Shown here in pieces: positions 1 through 6,302 of a DNA stretch of 24,991 nt. Where the stretch lies: positions 1 to 24,991 of the forward strand of contig CAYQTL010000078.1 in NCBI GenBank assembly GCA_964420405.1, read 5' to 3'. Position 1 is the first letter of the stretch; each line of letters opens with the position of its first letter. This DNA comes from CAYQTL01 sp964420405. Its GTDB lineage: Bacteria > Acidobacteriota > Thermoanaerobaculia > Thermoanaerobaculales > Sulfomarinibacteraceae. The notes beneath the pieces were generated by a model. That model was given only the letters and a program-made list of their open reading frames with translations, searched no databases and was not told where the DNA came from. A program made the translations under genes and the position numbers.

Positions 1-30
1 GGTGGGGATGCGGCTCGCCGCATCCCCACC
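1..30. terminator. Perfect GC-rich hairpin at the window edge
   Basis: A 13-bp arm (GGTGGGGATGCGG) is followed by the loop CTCG and its exact reverse complement. It lies 43 bp before the malic enzyme start. No T-run follows, so if it ends transcription of a gene left of the window it is not a classical intrinsic terminator. It could also be a REP-like unit or an RNA structure in the malic enzyme leader. The hairpin is certain; its role is inferred. Confidence 0.55.
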
Positions 31-73
31 GCCCCGGGATTCCGTATGATGGCGAAGCACGCGGGAGGGGACC

Positions 74-1423
74 ATGAAGCACGAGACCAGTCGGCGGTGC
101 GTCAAGCGGATGCGGGTCCGGCTGCTGGACGCCCCGGGCTCCCTGGGGGCGCTGCTGACGCGCCTCGGCGACCTCGGAGCGCGGTTCGGCGAGATCACCA
201 CGGTCCACATCGGCAAGCGCGCCAAGACCCGCGACGTGGACGTGATCGCACCCGACGAGGCGACCTTCGACCGGATGTGCGACGCGGTGCGGACGATGGA
301 CGGACTGGAGCTGCTCGACGTCACCGACGTCGTGCGCGAGCGGCACCGCGGCGGCAAGGTGGAGGTCCGGCCCCGGGTCGACGTGAAGACGATCGACGAC
401 CTCGGGATCGTCTACACCCCCGGCGTGGCCTCGATCTGCCTCCAGATCCACGCCGAGCCGGAGCTGGCGTGGGAGTACACGGGGATCCAGAACACCGTCG
501 CCATCGTCACCAACGGCACGGCCATCCTGGGCCTCGGCGACATCGGCCCCGTCGCCGGGATGCCGGTGATGGAGGGCAAGGCACTGCTCTTCCACCTGCT
601 CGCCGGCGTCAACGGCGTGCCGATCCTGGTCGACTCCCACGACCCGGACGAGATCGTACAGGCGGTGCGGGCCATCGCTCCGACCTTCGGTGCGATCAAG
701 CTCGAGGACATCCGCGCCCCGGAGTGCTTCGAGATCGAGGACCGGCTCGACGCCGAGCTCGACATCCCGGTGCTGCACGACGACCAGCACGGCACCGCCA
801 CGGTGGTGCTGGCGGCGCTGATGACCATCGCCCGCTCGCGCCACCTGAACCTGCGTCGCTCGACCGTCGGCATCGTCGGCCTCGGCGCCGCCGGCGCCGG
901 CATCCACCGTCTGCTGAAGGCGTACGGCGTCGAGACCGTCGCGGGAGTGGACATCAACCCGGTCATGGTCGCGCGCTTCGAGGCCGCCGGCGGGCTGCCC
1001 ACCGACCTCGCCGGCGTGATGGAGCGCTCCGACATGGTGGTCGCCACCACCGGCGTGCCGGGACTGATCGCGCCGGAGCTGGTCCGCAGGGGACAGGTGA
1101 TCCTGGCACTGTCCAACCCCGATCCGGAGATCGACCCCGACGACGCCCTCGCGGCCGGCGCCGCCTTCGCCGCCGACGGCAAGGCGGTGAACAACGCCAT
1201 GGCGTTCCCGGGCCTGTTCCGGGGTGCGCTCGACGCCCGCGCGACCCACATCAACGACGCCATGAAGATCGCCGCCGCGAAGACGATCTCCCAGCACGCA
1301 CCCGATGGCGAGCTGATCCCGAGCATCCTCGACCGCCCGATCCACCAGGCGGTGGCCGCGGCGGTCGAGGCCGCCGCGCTCAAGACCGGCGTGGTCCGCT
1401 ACAGCCGGCGGCTCGAGCCGTAG
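74..1423 (+). CDS. NAD(P)-dependent malic enzyme with N-terminal ACT domain
   Basis: Predicted oxidative decarboxylation of malate to pyruvate in the cytoplasm, linking the TCA cycle to pyruvate. The protein has 449 aa. Residues about 13-85 look like an ACT ligand-binding domain (RVRLLDAPGSLGALL), suggesting amino-acid allostery. The malic enzyme core follows: YTPGVA with catalytic Tyr114, VMEGKA with Lys169, metal-binding LED (Glu211, Asp212) and HDDQHGTA (Asp236), then a Rossmann domain with GLGAAGAG near 269-276 and SNPDPEI and NNAMAFPG further on. All expected catalytic residues are present. The ATG at 74 has a good Shine-Dalgarno (GGAGGGG at 64-70). Cofactor choice (NAD or NADP) cannot be read safely. 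It seems to be monocistronic, since a repeat-rich 244-bp gap follows. It lacks the phosphotransacetylase-like tail of MaeB-type enzymes. Confidence 0.95.
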   Translation: MKHETSRRCVKRMRVRLLDAPGSLGALLTRLGDLGARFGEITTVHIGKRAKTRDVDVIAPDEATFDRMCDAVRTMDGLELLDVTDVVRERHRGGKVEVRPRVDVKTIDDLGIVYTPGVASICLQIHAEPELAWEYTGIQNTVAIVTNGTAILGLGDIGPVAGMPVMEGKALLFHLLAGVNGVPILVDSHDPDEIVQAVRAIAPTFGAIKLEDIRAPECFEIEDRLDAELDIPVLHDDQHGTATVVLAALMTIARSRHLNLRRSTVGIVGLGAAGAGIHRLLKAYGVETVAGVDINPVMVARFEAAGGLPTDLAGVMERSDMVVATTGVPGLIAPELVRRGQVILALSNPDPEIDPDDALAAGAAFAADGKAVNNAMAFPGLFRGALDARATHINDAMKIAAAKTISQHAPDGELIPSILDRPIHQAVAAAVEAAALKTGVVRYSRRLEP

Positions 1424-1485
1424 GGACCGACCGATCCGCCGCCGCCGCGGAACGGGCCGCGGAGGGGCCGGGACGACCATCACGA

Positions 1486-1629
1486 ACCACCGCGGAGACC
1501 GCGGAGAGCGCTGAGATCGAGAGTCACGCGAAACGACGCCGAACACGACGGCCACCGCTCTCCGGCCAGGGCACCCCGGGCCGGGCGCCGGGACATGGTC
1601 TCCGCGTGCTCTGCGTTCTCTGCCGTGAG
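1486..1629. repeat. Bipartite inverted element of degenerate CGCGGAGA words
   Basis: The gap after the malic enzyme holds a run at 1486-1515 with repeated CCGCGGAGA/GCGGAGAG words. At 1599-1629 a run of the reverse-complement type follows (TCTCCGCG, CTCTGCG, TCTCTGCCG). About 83 bp separate them, so a long imperfect stem is possible. I recall similar CGCAGAG-type intergenic repeats from many environmental genomes, where they give spurious frames. No coding gene is seen between 1424 and 1667. The repeat is seen directly; element status is inferred. Confidence 0.6.
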
Positions 1630-1667
1630 CCCAGGATGCGCCCGTGGCTCAGGGTACCGAGGTGATC

Positions 1668-2225
1668 ATGGTGGCTGAGGCATCCACGACCAGGCCGACG
1701 ACCGCGCTGCTGCTTTCGCTGTGGGGGATCGGCGGCGTGACGGCGCTGCTCGGCTCCGCGATCTGGCGGCTGACGCCGATCGCCGTCGAGCCGATCGCCG
1801 CCGGCGGGCTCGAGCCTCCGCACTGGATCCTGCTCGCCGTGTGGGTCGCCTTGATGGCCTACAGCGAGGGCTACCGAGGCTTCCACACCAGGTTCTCACC
1901 GCGCACCGCAGCCCGGGCGCTGTGGCTCGGCCGCCACCCGAGGCCGGCGCGCGCGATGCTCGCTCCGCTCTTCTGCATGGGCTTTTTCGGTGCGACGCGC
2001 AGGGTGACGATCACCGCGTGGTCGATCACGACGATGGTGGTCTGCCTGGTGCTGCTGGTGCACCGCCTCGAGCAGCCCTGGCGCGGCATCGTCGACGCCG
2101 GCGTCGTCGTCGGCCTCGCCTGGGGGCTCGCGAGCCTGCTCTGGTTCTTCGCCCGCGGCGCTGTCACGGGCGAGCTGCCCACCGACCCCCAGGTGCCCGA
2201 CGCGGACGCCGACACCGCCGGCTGA
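1668..2225 (+). CDS. Conserved multi-pass membrane protein of unknown function
   Basis: Predicted inner-membrane protein of 185 aa with about four hydrophobic segments: near residues 12-35 (LLLSLWGIGGVTALLGSAIW), 54-70 (HWILLAVWVALMAY), 118-137 (ITAWSITTMVVCLVLLV) and 147-167 (VVVGLAWGLASLLWFFA). Polar signatures between them, EGYRGFHTRFSPRTAARA, LAPLFCMGFFGATRR and QPWRGIVDAG, look strongly conserved. I recall a similar unnamed family in proteobacteria, but no function is known to me. The ATG at 1668 is chosen because GAGGTG lies 3 nt upstream; a GTG at 1644 in the same frame would add eight residues and lacks a good ribosome site. Stands alone, with repeats on both sides. Confidence 0.8.
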   Translation: MVAEASTTRPTTALLLSLWGIGGVTALLGSAIWRLTPIAVEPIAAGGLEPPHWILLAVWVALMAYSEGYRGFHTRFSPRTAARALWLGRHPRPARAMLAPLFCMGFFGATRRVTITAWSITTMVVCLVLLVHRLEQPWRGIVDAGVVVGLAWGLASLLWFFARGAVTGELPTDPQVPDADADTAG

Positions 2226-2230
2226 CGACG

Positions 2231-2305
2231 CCGCTGCGCTGCCGCTGTCGCTGTCGCTGGACCGGACGGCCACCGTCGGGAACGGGATCGGGATCGGGAT
2301 CGGGA
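2231..2305. repeat. Two short tandem runs: CGCTGT-type, then GGGATC hexamers
   Basis: After the stop at 2225, bases 2231-2260 are an imperfect run of CGCTGC/CGCTGT words. Bases 2276-2305 then hold GGGAAC followed by three GGGATC units. Both words recur in other spacers: the GATCCC complement at 13818-13870 and 14398-14417, and the CAGCGA complement near 17996-18025. The whole gap 2226-2484 seems non-coding. Confidence 0.65.
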
Positions 2306-2342
2306 CACGAGGCGGTAGCGACCGGCCTCCCGAGCCCGCGGG

Positions 2343-2394
2343 AGGTCCTTCGACTCGCGCCTCGCGTCCGGCGTGTCGCTCGCACGGGATGACG
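2343..2394. repeat. TCCTTCGACT...GGATGACG-type dispersed repeat
   Basis: The stretch starts AGGTCCTTCGACTCGCG and ends CGCACGGGATGACG. It resembles a widespread intergenic repeat that I remember as TCCTTCGACTC...CTCAGGATGACG in Acidobacteriota and other environmental genomes. The last 12 bases of the window (CGTCATCCTGAG) look like the start of a second copy in the other orientation. Copy number can only be counted on the full genome. Confidence 0.45.
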
Positions 2395-2484
2395 GGCGGT
2401 GGTGACCGCCCCGGCTGTCCGCACCGGACGCGGAACATCGGCCGTCCGGAACGACATACCCTCCAGTGCGGAAGGAGGCACGCC

Positions 2485-3669
2485 GTGGACGGAAGCGGCA
2501 CCGGCCCTGCGGGCAGCGACATCGCAGCACGCGCCGACCTCGCTGCCGAGCTGATGACCGGCTTCGCCCGCCGGACGGGGCTGACGGGCGAGAACGCGGT
2601 CACCCGCTACCTGTGGACCGACGCGTTCGCGCTCTGCAACCTGCTCGGCCTGCACCGCGCCACCGGCGACCCGCGCTGGATCGGGCTCGCGGACCGCCTC
2701 GTGAAGCAGGTCCACCACACCCTCGGACGGCACCGCGACGACGACCCGCGCGAGGGGTGGATCAGCGGTCTCAACGAGGCCGACGGCGAGCGGCACCCGA
2801 CCCGCCGCGGCCTGCGGATCGGCAAGCAGCTGCCCGAGCGCCGGCCCGGCGAGCCGGCCGACCCCAGCCGCGAGTGGGACCGCGACGGCCAGTACTTCCA
2901 CTACCTCACACGGTGGATGCACGCGCTCGCGAGGTACGCCGAGGAGACCGGCGACGACGGCGCCCACCGTTGGGCCGTCGAGCTCGCGACCGCCGCCCAC
3001 GACGGTTTCGTGGTCCGCGACGGGACCGGACGGCCGACCCGGATGGTCTGGAAGATGAGCGTCGACCTGGGCCGGCCGCTGGTGCCCTCCATGGGCCAGC
3101 ACGATCCCCTCGACGGTCTCGTCACCTACCGCGACCTCGCCACCGGGGCCCCGGACGGCGACCCGCCCCTCGACACCCGCATCGCCGAGATGGCGACGCT
3201 GTGCGCCGGCAACCGCCTGGTGACGGACGACCCGCTCGGACTCGGCGGCCTGCTGACCGACGCGTGGCGGATCGCGCGCCAGGCCTCCCGCGGCGCCGGC
3301 CCACGCGGCGATCTCCTGGCGCGGATCCTGGCAGCGGCCCGCGACGGACTGGCCGAGCACGAGCGCTACGACCCGCTCGGGCGACCCCCCGAGTTCCGGC
3401 TGCCGTTCCGCGAGCTCGGCCTCGCCATCGGCTTGCGTGCCGTCGAGCGTCTCGACGCACTCCTCCGGGCGACGCCGGATCTGTTCCGGCACGGGCTCGA
3501 TCCCCGGCCCGCCGTCGACGCGGTGCGGCGATTCCTCCCGCTCGCCGACCGGATCGAGGCCACCTGGGCGGATCCGTCCAACCAGGAGGTGGAGAGCTGG
3601 ACCGCCCATCGCGAGATCAACACCGTGATGCTCGCCACGACGCTGCTGCCCGAGGGCTACCTGGGCTGA
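2485..3669 (+). CDS. Probable alpha/alpha-toroid (six-hairpin-like) protein, function unknown
   Basis: A 394-aa, apparently cytoplasmic protein with no signal peptide. It is made largely of paired amphipathic helices rich in aromatic and acidic residues (RYLWTDAFALCNLLGLHRAT at 41-60, DGQYFHYLTRWMHALARYAE at 134-153), a pattern typical of six-hairpin glycosidase and epimerase-like barrels. A conserved-looking central motif, MVWKMSVDLGRPLVPSMGQH, precedes DPLDGLVTYRDL. I cannot identify catalytic residues, so a sugar-processing role is only a guess from fold style. The GTG at 2485 is chosen because GAAGGAGG lies 6 nt upstream (2471-2478); the reading frame upstream of it is in repeat-derived sequence. 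The PEBP gene follows after 102 bp on the same strand and may be co-transcribed. Confidence 0.7.
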   Translation: MDGSGTGPAGSDIAARADLAAELMTGFARRTGLTGENAVTRYLWTDAFALCNLLGLHRATGDPRWIGLADRLVKQVHHTLGRHRDDDPREGWISGLNEADGERHPTRRGLRIGKQLPERRPGEPADPSREWDRDGQYFHYLTRWMHALARYAEETGDDGAHRWAVELATAAHDGFVVRDGTGRPTRMVWKMSVDLGRPLVPSMGQHDPLDGLVTYRDLATGAPDGDPPLDTRIAEMATLCAGNRLVTDDPLGLGGLLTDAWRIARQASRGAGPRGDLLARILAAARDGLAEHERYDPLGRPPEFRLPFRELGLAIGLRAVERLDALLRATPDLFRHGLDPRPAVDAVRRFLPLADRIEATWADPSNQEVESWTAHREINTVMLATTLLPEGYLG

Positions 3670-3771
3670 CACGCGGCGGGACGGCAGAGAGCCGACCCCA
3701 CCGGCGGGCTCCGTCGATCCCCGATGGCGGGCGAGGCGGTGCGCCCGCACCATCTGGGCTGGAGGACGACC

Positions 3772-4221
3772 ATGATCACTCTCGAGAGCAGCGTGTTCGA
3801 CGACCGGCAGCGAATCCCGACGAAGTACACGGGCGAGGGCGACAACGTCTCGCCCCCGCTGCGCTGGAACGGCGTGCCAGACGGCGCCGTGCAGCTCGCG
3901 CTGATCTGCGACGATCCCGACGCGCCGCGGGAGGAGCCGTTCGTCCACTGGGTCCTGTACGGCATCCCACCCGAGACCGACCGTCTCGAGGAGGGCTCCG
4001 CCGACGGCGCCATCGAGGGTCGCAACGACTTCGGAGACCGCGGCTGGGGCGGACCGATGCCGCCCGAGGGTCACGGCACCCACCACTACAGGTTCCGGAT
4101 CTACGCCCTCGACACGGACCTCCAGATCCCCGAACCGGTCACCAAGCAGCAGCTCGTCGAGGCGATGGGCAGCCACGTCCTCGACGAGGGCGAGCTGGTC
4201 GGCACTTACTCCAGGGGGTGA
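3772..4221 (+). CDS. YbhB/YbcL family PEBP (Raf kinase inhibitor-like) protein
   Basis: A 149-aa protein, the usual length of bacterial phosphatidylethanolamine-binding-like proteins. Family motifs are present: YTGEGDNVSPPLRW near 19-32, the ligand-site DPDAP near 48-52, HWVLYGIP near 60-67, and GGPMPPEGHGTHHYRFRIYALD near 95-115. No signal peptide is seen, so it is probably cytoplasmic like YbhB. Bacterial members have no firmly established role. The ATG at 3772 has GGAGGA at 3761-3766; an in-frame ATG at 3724 lacks a ribosome site and adds a non-conserved stretch. It ends convergently, 16 bp from the stop of the next gene on the other strand. Confidence 0.92.
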   Translation: MITLESSVFDDRQRIPTKYTGEGDNVSPPLRWNGVPDGAVQLALICDDPDAPREEPFVHWVLYGIPPETDRLEEGSADGAIEGRNDFGDRGWGGPMPPEGHGTHHYRFRIYALDTDLQIPEPVTKQQLVEAMGSHVLDEGELVGTYSRG

Positions 4222-4241
4222 CGGCGGGTCGCCCCGCTCAC
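4218..4241. terminator. Small hairpin between convergent genes
   Basis: GTGA-(CG)-GCGGG, the loop TCGC, then CCCGC-TCAC gives a 9-bp stem with a 2-nt bulge. It spans the only gap between two convergent stops and overlaps both of them, so it could serve both strands. No T-run is present, so the call is weak. Confidence 0.35.
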
Positions 4242-6085
4242 GGCACCGACGCGGACCAGGCCGTGACGTCACCCGACTCGAACCCGTCGGCGAACACGTC
4301 CGAGAAGGCGTCGAGCCAGTCACCGAAGCCGATCCGCCCCTGACCGAGGGTCGCGTCGGTTCCGGTCGGCAGGTCGTTCCGCGGTACTCCGTCGGTTGGT
4401 CCCATGATGTCGGTCCGCCCCTGCGTGGCGACGAGGCCTCCGGTGAAGCTGCCGTTCCCGGGGTAGTTGCACAGGTACAGGTCGTAGAACCCGTCGGTCG
4501 GCGTGGTCACGGTCAGTGCGTCGTTGACCCCGGCGGCGGCGGAGTAGCTCGCCCATCCGTAGCCCGGCACCCACCACCAGAGAACATCGAGGTCGCCGCC
4601 GCCGCCGGGCGTGGCCGCGCCGACGGTGAAGCTCTCGCCCGCCCGTCCGTGGAGCCAGTATCCGACGCACTGGTGCTCGGCCAGGTAGAGCGAGGCCGGC
4701 AGCACCGTCGTGCCGTCCCACACCGAAGGATCGGTCATGAAACCGTCGTCATTTGCGAACCAGGCGTGGAAAACGTACTGGCCCGGCCCCGGAAGTGGGG
4801 CCGCACGGACTGTGGCGTAGGGCTCCCAGCCCCCGCTGACGTCGATTCGCTCCACGCCGGTGGACGTCCAGATCGTGCTGCCGGCCCAGTCGGCGTCCAG
4901 CGTGTACCGGGCCGCCACGAGGGAGCTCCTCGTGGCGTTGGTGGCGTCGAGGGTCAGGGACGCCGACGGGACGTGGTCGATCCGGCCGAGCGACGGGCTC
5001 GCCGTCAGCCCGCCTGCCACCGGAGGCGCTAGGTCGAGAGGCGACGGCCAGCCGCCGGGGATCCGGAACCACCGGACCTGGCCCGGCGAGATGGGCGCCC
5101 ACCCATCGAGACTCTCGGCGACCAGGAGCCATGGGTCGGGCGTGTCGACGATTGCGTGAAACCAGATCTCGTCGGTGTCCGGGTAACCGTGCGTGATGTC
5201 GGTCCCCTCGTTCGTGCCCAGCTTGGTCACGAAGAGACCGTCGACGTGGCCCAGGAAGTCATCCACGTCGGGGTCGTACACCTTGTAGGAGGTCGAGCTG
5301 AGAACCCTGTCTCCGGACAGGAACGGGCGGTTGAAGTCGGGGTTCACCGCGCCCGGCCACCAACCGACCGGATCCCAGCTGAACCCCGAGTCGGTCGACG
5401 CGTAGCCCAAGGTGGAGATCTGGTCGGTGTAGTAGGAGCCCGAGATCAGCGTCTCGCCGGACCCGCTGAGCCAGCTCTGCCCGCCCACCGGCGCCACCAC
5501 CGAGAAGGTGTCACGCTCGCAGGTCGGCGAGTACCAGATCCCGTGCGTGTAGCCGCCCGTTCCGGCAGCCACGCACTCGGAGCCGTTCGTCCACACCGCC
5601 TTGAGACCGTAGTCCCCCGAGGACTCCCACAGCACCGGGTGGATGCTGAAGTTGACGCCGCCGTTGGTGGACCGCAACAGGCCGTGGTCGAAGGCCACGA
5701 CCGCGTTGCTGCCGACCACGTCCATGTCCTCGACGCCGTGGAACATCGTCGCGTCGAGACCGGTCGTCGCCTGCGACGTCTGGAGGTGGTCGTGCGAGAC
5801 CCTCACCGGGCCTTCCCACTCGCGGCCGGGGATGAACAGCACCGTGCTCCCGTCGCACGCCACCCGGCTGACCTCCGTCGGCCACACCTGCTGCCACTCC
5901 TCCGGGTCCCCCCACGTCCGGAACAGGCCTCCCAGGGTCGCGACGTAGACCGTGGTGCCGCAGACGTCAACGTCCCATACGTCGACGAAGTCCAGTGTGC
6001 TCCAGTAGAGATCGCCCGCACCGGCGAGCGACACGCTCGCGGCCAGGACGGGTCCGAACAGCGAACCGCAACGCCGAAAGCCCAT
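4238..6085 (-). CDS. Exported beta-propeller (BNR/photosystem-like repeat) protein with PPC-like domain and DGFESG tail
   Basis: A 615-aa secreted protein. The N-terminus has a signal peptide (hydrophobic 8-22, likely cleavage near AGAG at 21-24). Residues about 25-345 carry propeller-like repeats with WST, GGLFRT, LLRSTNGG and YASTDSGFSW signatures, typical of sialidase/Ycf48-type BNR blades. A beta-rich stretch follows, then near 480-565 a PPC-like domain (GGDLDVLWWW, DGFYDLYLCNYPGNGSF). The last residues, FADGFESGDVTAWSASVP, match the tail of the protein at 19659-21458. No catalytic residues are evident, so an enzyme role is not supported. The ATG at 6085 has AGGGGG 6 nt upstream. A consensus-like promoter and a palindrome precede it. 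It has Trp, Cys and Asn content typical of secreted proteins. Confidence 0.85.
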   Translation of the reverse strand: MGFRRCGSLFGPVLAASVSLAGAGDLYWSTLDFVDVWDVDVCGTTVYVATLGGLFRTWGDPEEWQQVWPTEVSRVACDGSTVLFIPGREWEGPVRVSHDHLQTSQATTGLDATMFHGVEDMDVVGSNAVVAFDHGLLRSTNGGVNFSIHPVLWESSGDYGLKAVWTNGSECVAAGTGGYTHGIWYSPTCERDTFSVVAPVGGQSWLSGSGETLISGSYYTDQISTLGYASTDSGFSWDPVGWWPGAVNPDFNRPFLSGDRVLSSTSYKVYDPDVDDFLGHVDGLFVTKLGTNEGTDITHGYPDTDEIWFHAIVDTPDPWLLVAESLDGWAPISPGQVRWFRIPGGWPSPLDLAPPVAGGLTASPSLGRIDHVPSASLTLDATNATRSSLVAARYTLDADWAGSTIWTSTGVERIDVSGGWEPYATVRAAPLPGPGQYVFHAWFANDDGFMTDPSVWDGTTVLPASLYLAEHQCVGYWLHGRAGESFTVGAATPGGGGDLDVLWWWVPGYGWASYSAAAGVNDALTVTTPTDGFYDLYLCNYPGNGSFTGGLVATQGRTDIMGPTDGVPRNDLPTGTDATLGQGRIGFGDWLDAFSDVFADGFESGDVTAWSASVP

Positions 6086-6136
6086 GGCGTGCCCCCTGTG
6101 TGCCGATCCGAGGATCCGAGAGCGGAACCTGGACCG

Positions 6137-6165
6137 AGCGTATGGGCTCCCGACGTGTGTGTCAA
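6137..6165 (-). promoter_or_regulatory. Sigma70-type promoter for the exported propeller gene
   Basis: Read on the minus strand, TTGACA (6165-6160) is followed by exactly 17 nt and then TACGCT (6142-6137). The start codon is at 6085, giving a leader of roughly 45 nt. The region is clearly AT-richer than its surroundings. This is the best promoter match in the window; four of six -10 bases match the consensus. Confidence 0.7.
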
Positions 6166-6191
6166 GCTCGATTCAATCGCAAAAGCATATC

Positions 6192-6207
6192 TCTCAACTA
6201 GTTGAGA
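6192..6207. promoter_or_regulatory. Perfect 16-bp palindrome upstream of the promoter (candidate operator)
   Basis: TCTCAACTAGTTGAGA is a perfect two-fold palindrome in AT-rich DNA. Its centre lies about 70 bp upstream of the expected transcription start of the propeller gene, a position typical of activator sites. The TTGA half-site style resembles sites of MarR-type dimers, but no regulator gene is nearby and the regulator is unknown. Confidence 0.55.
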
Positions 6208-6302
6208 TGTCATGAGGTCATGGCGCACACCAGAGGACACCCGATCATGCAGACCGCCGAAGGTCAGCCTCGTCACCTCGCCGGCTCCACCGCACGGCGG
6301 GA

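Noticed and set aside
45..50. TATGAT as a -10 for the malic enzyme
   Set aside because: A five-of-six match, but with no -35 and directly behind a strong hairpin; too weak to list as a promoter.
46..1665. Plus-strand frame overlapping the malic enzyme
   Set aside because: Arg/Pro/Gly-rich product without motifs; its tail (VLCVLC) comes from the intergenic repeat.
4270..4292. tRNA-like GACTCGAACCCG string
   Set aside because: It lies within the coding tail of the propeller gene and no cloverleaf can be built around it. No tRNA was found in the window.
2164..4323. Long minus-strand open frame opposite the toroid and PEBP genes
   Set aside because: It runs antisense through two supported genes, is low complexity (Arg/Ala/Gly/Val/Asp) and shows no domain. 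Long open frames like this are expected at high GC.
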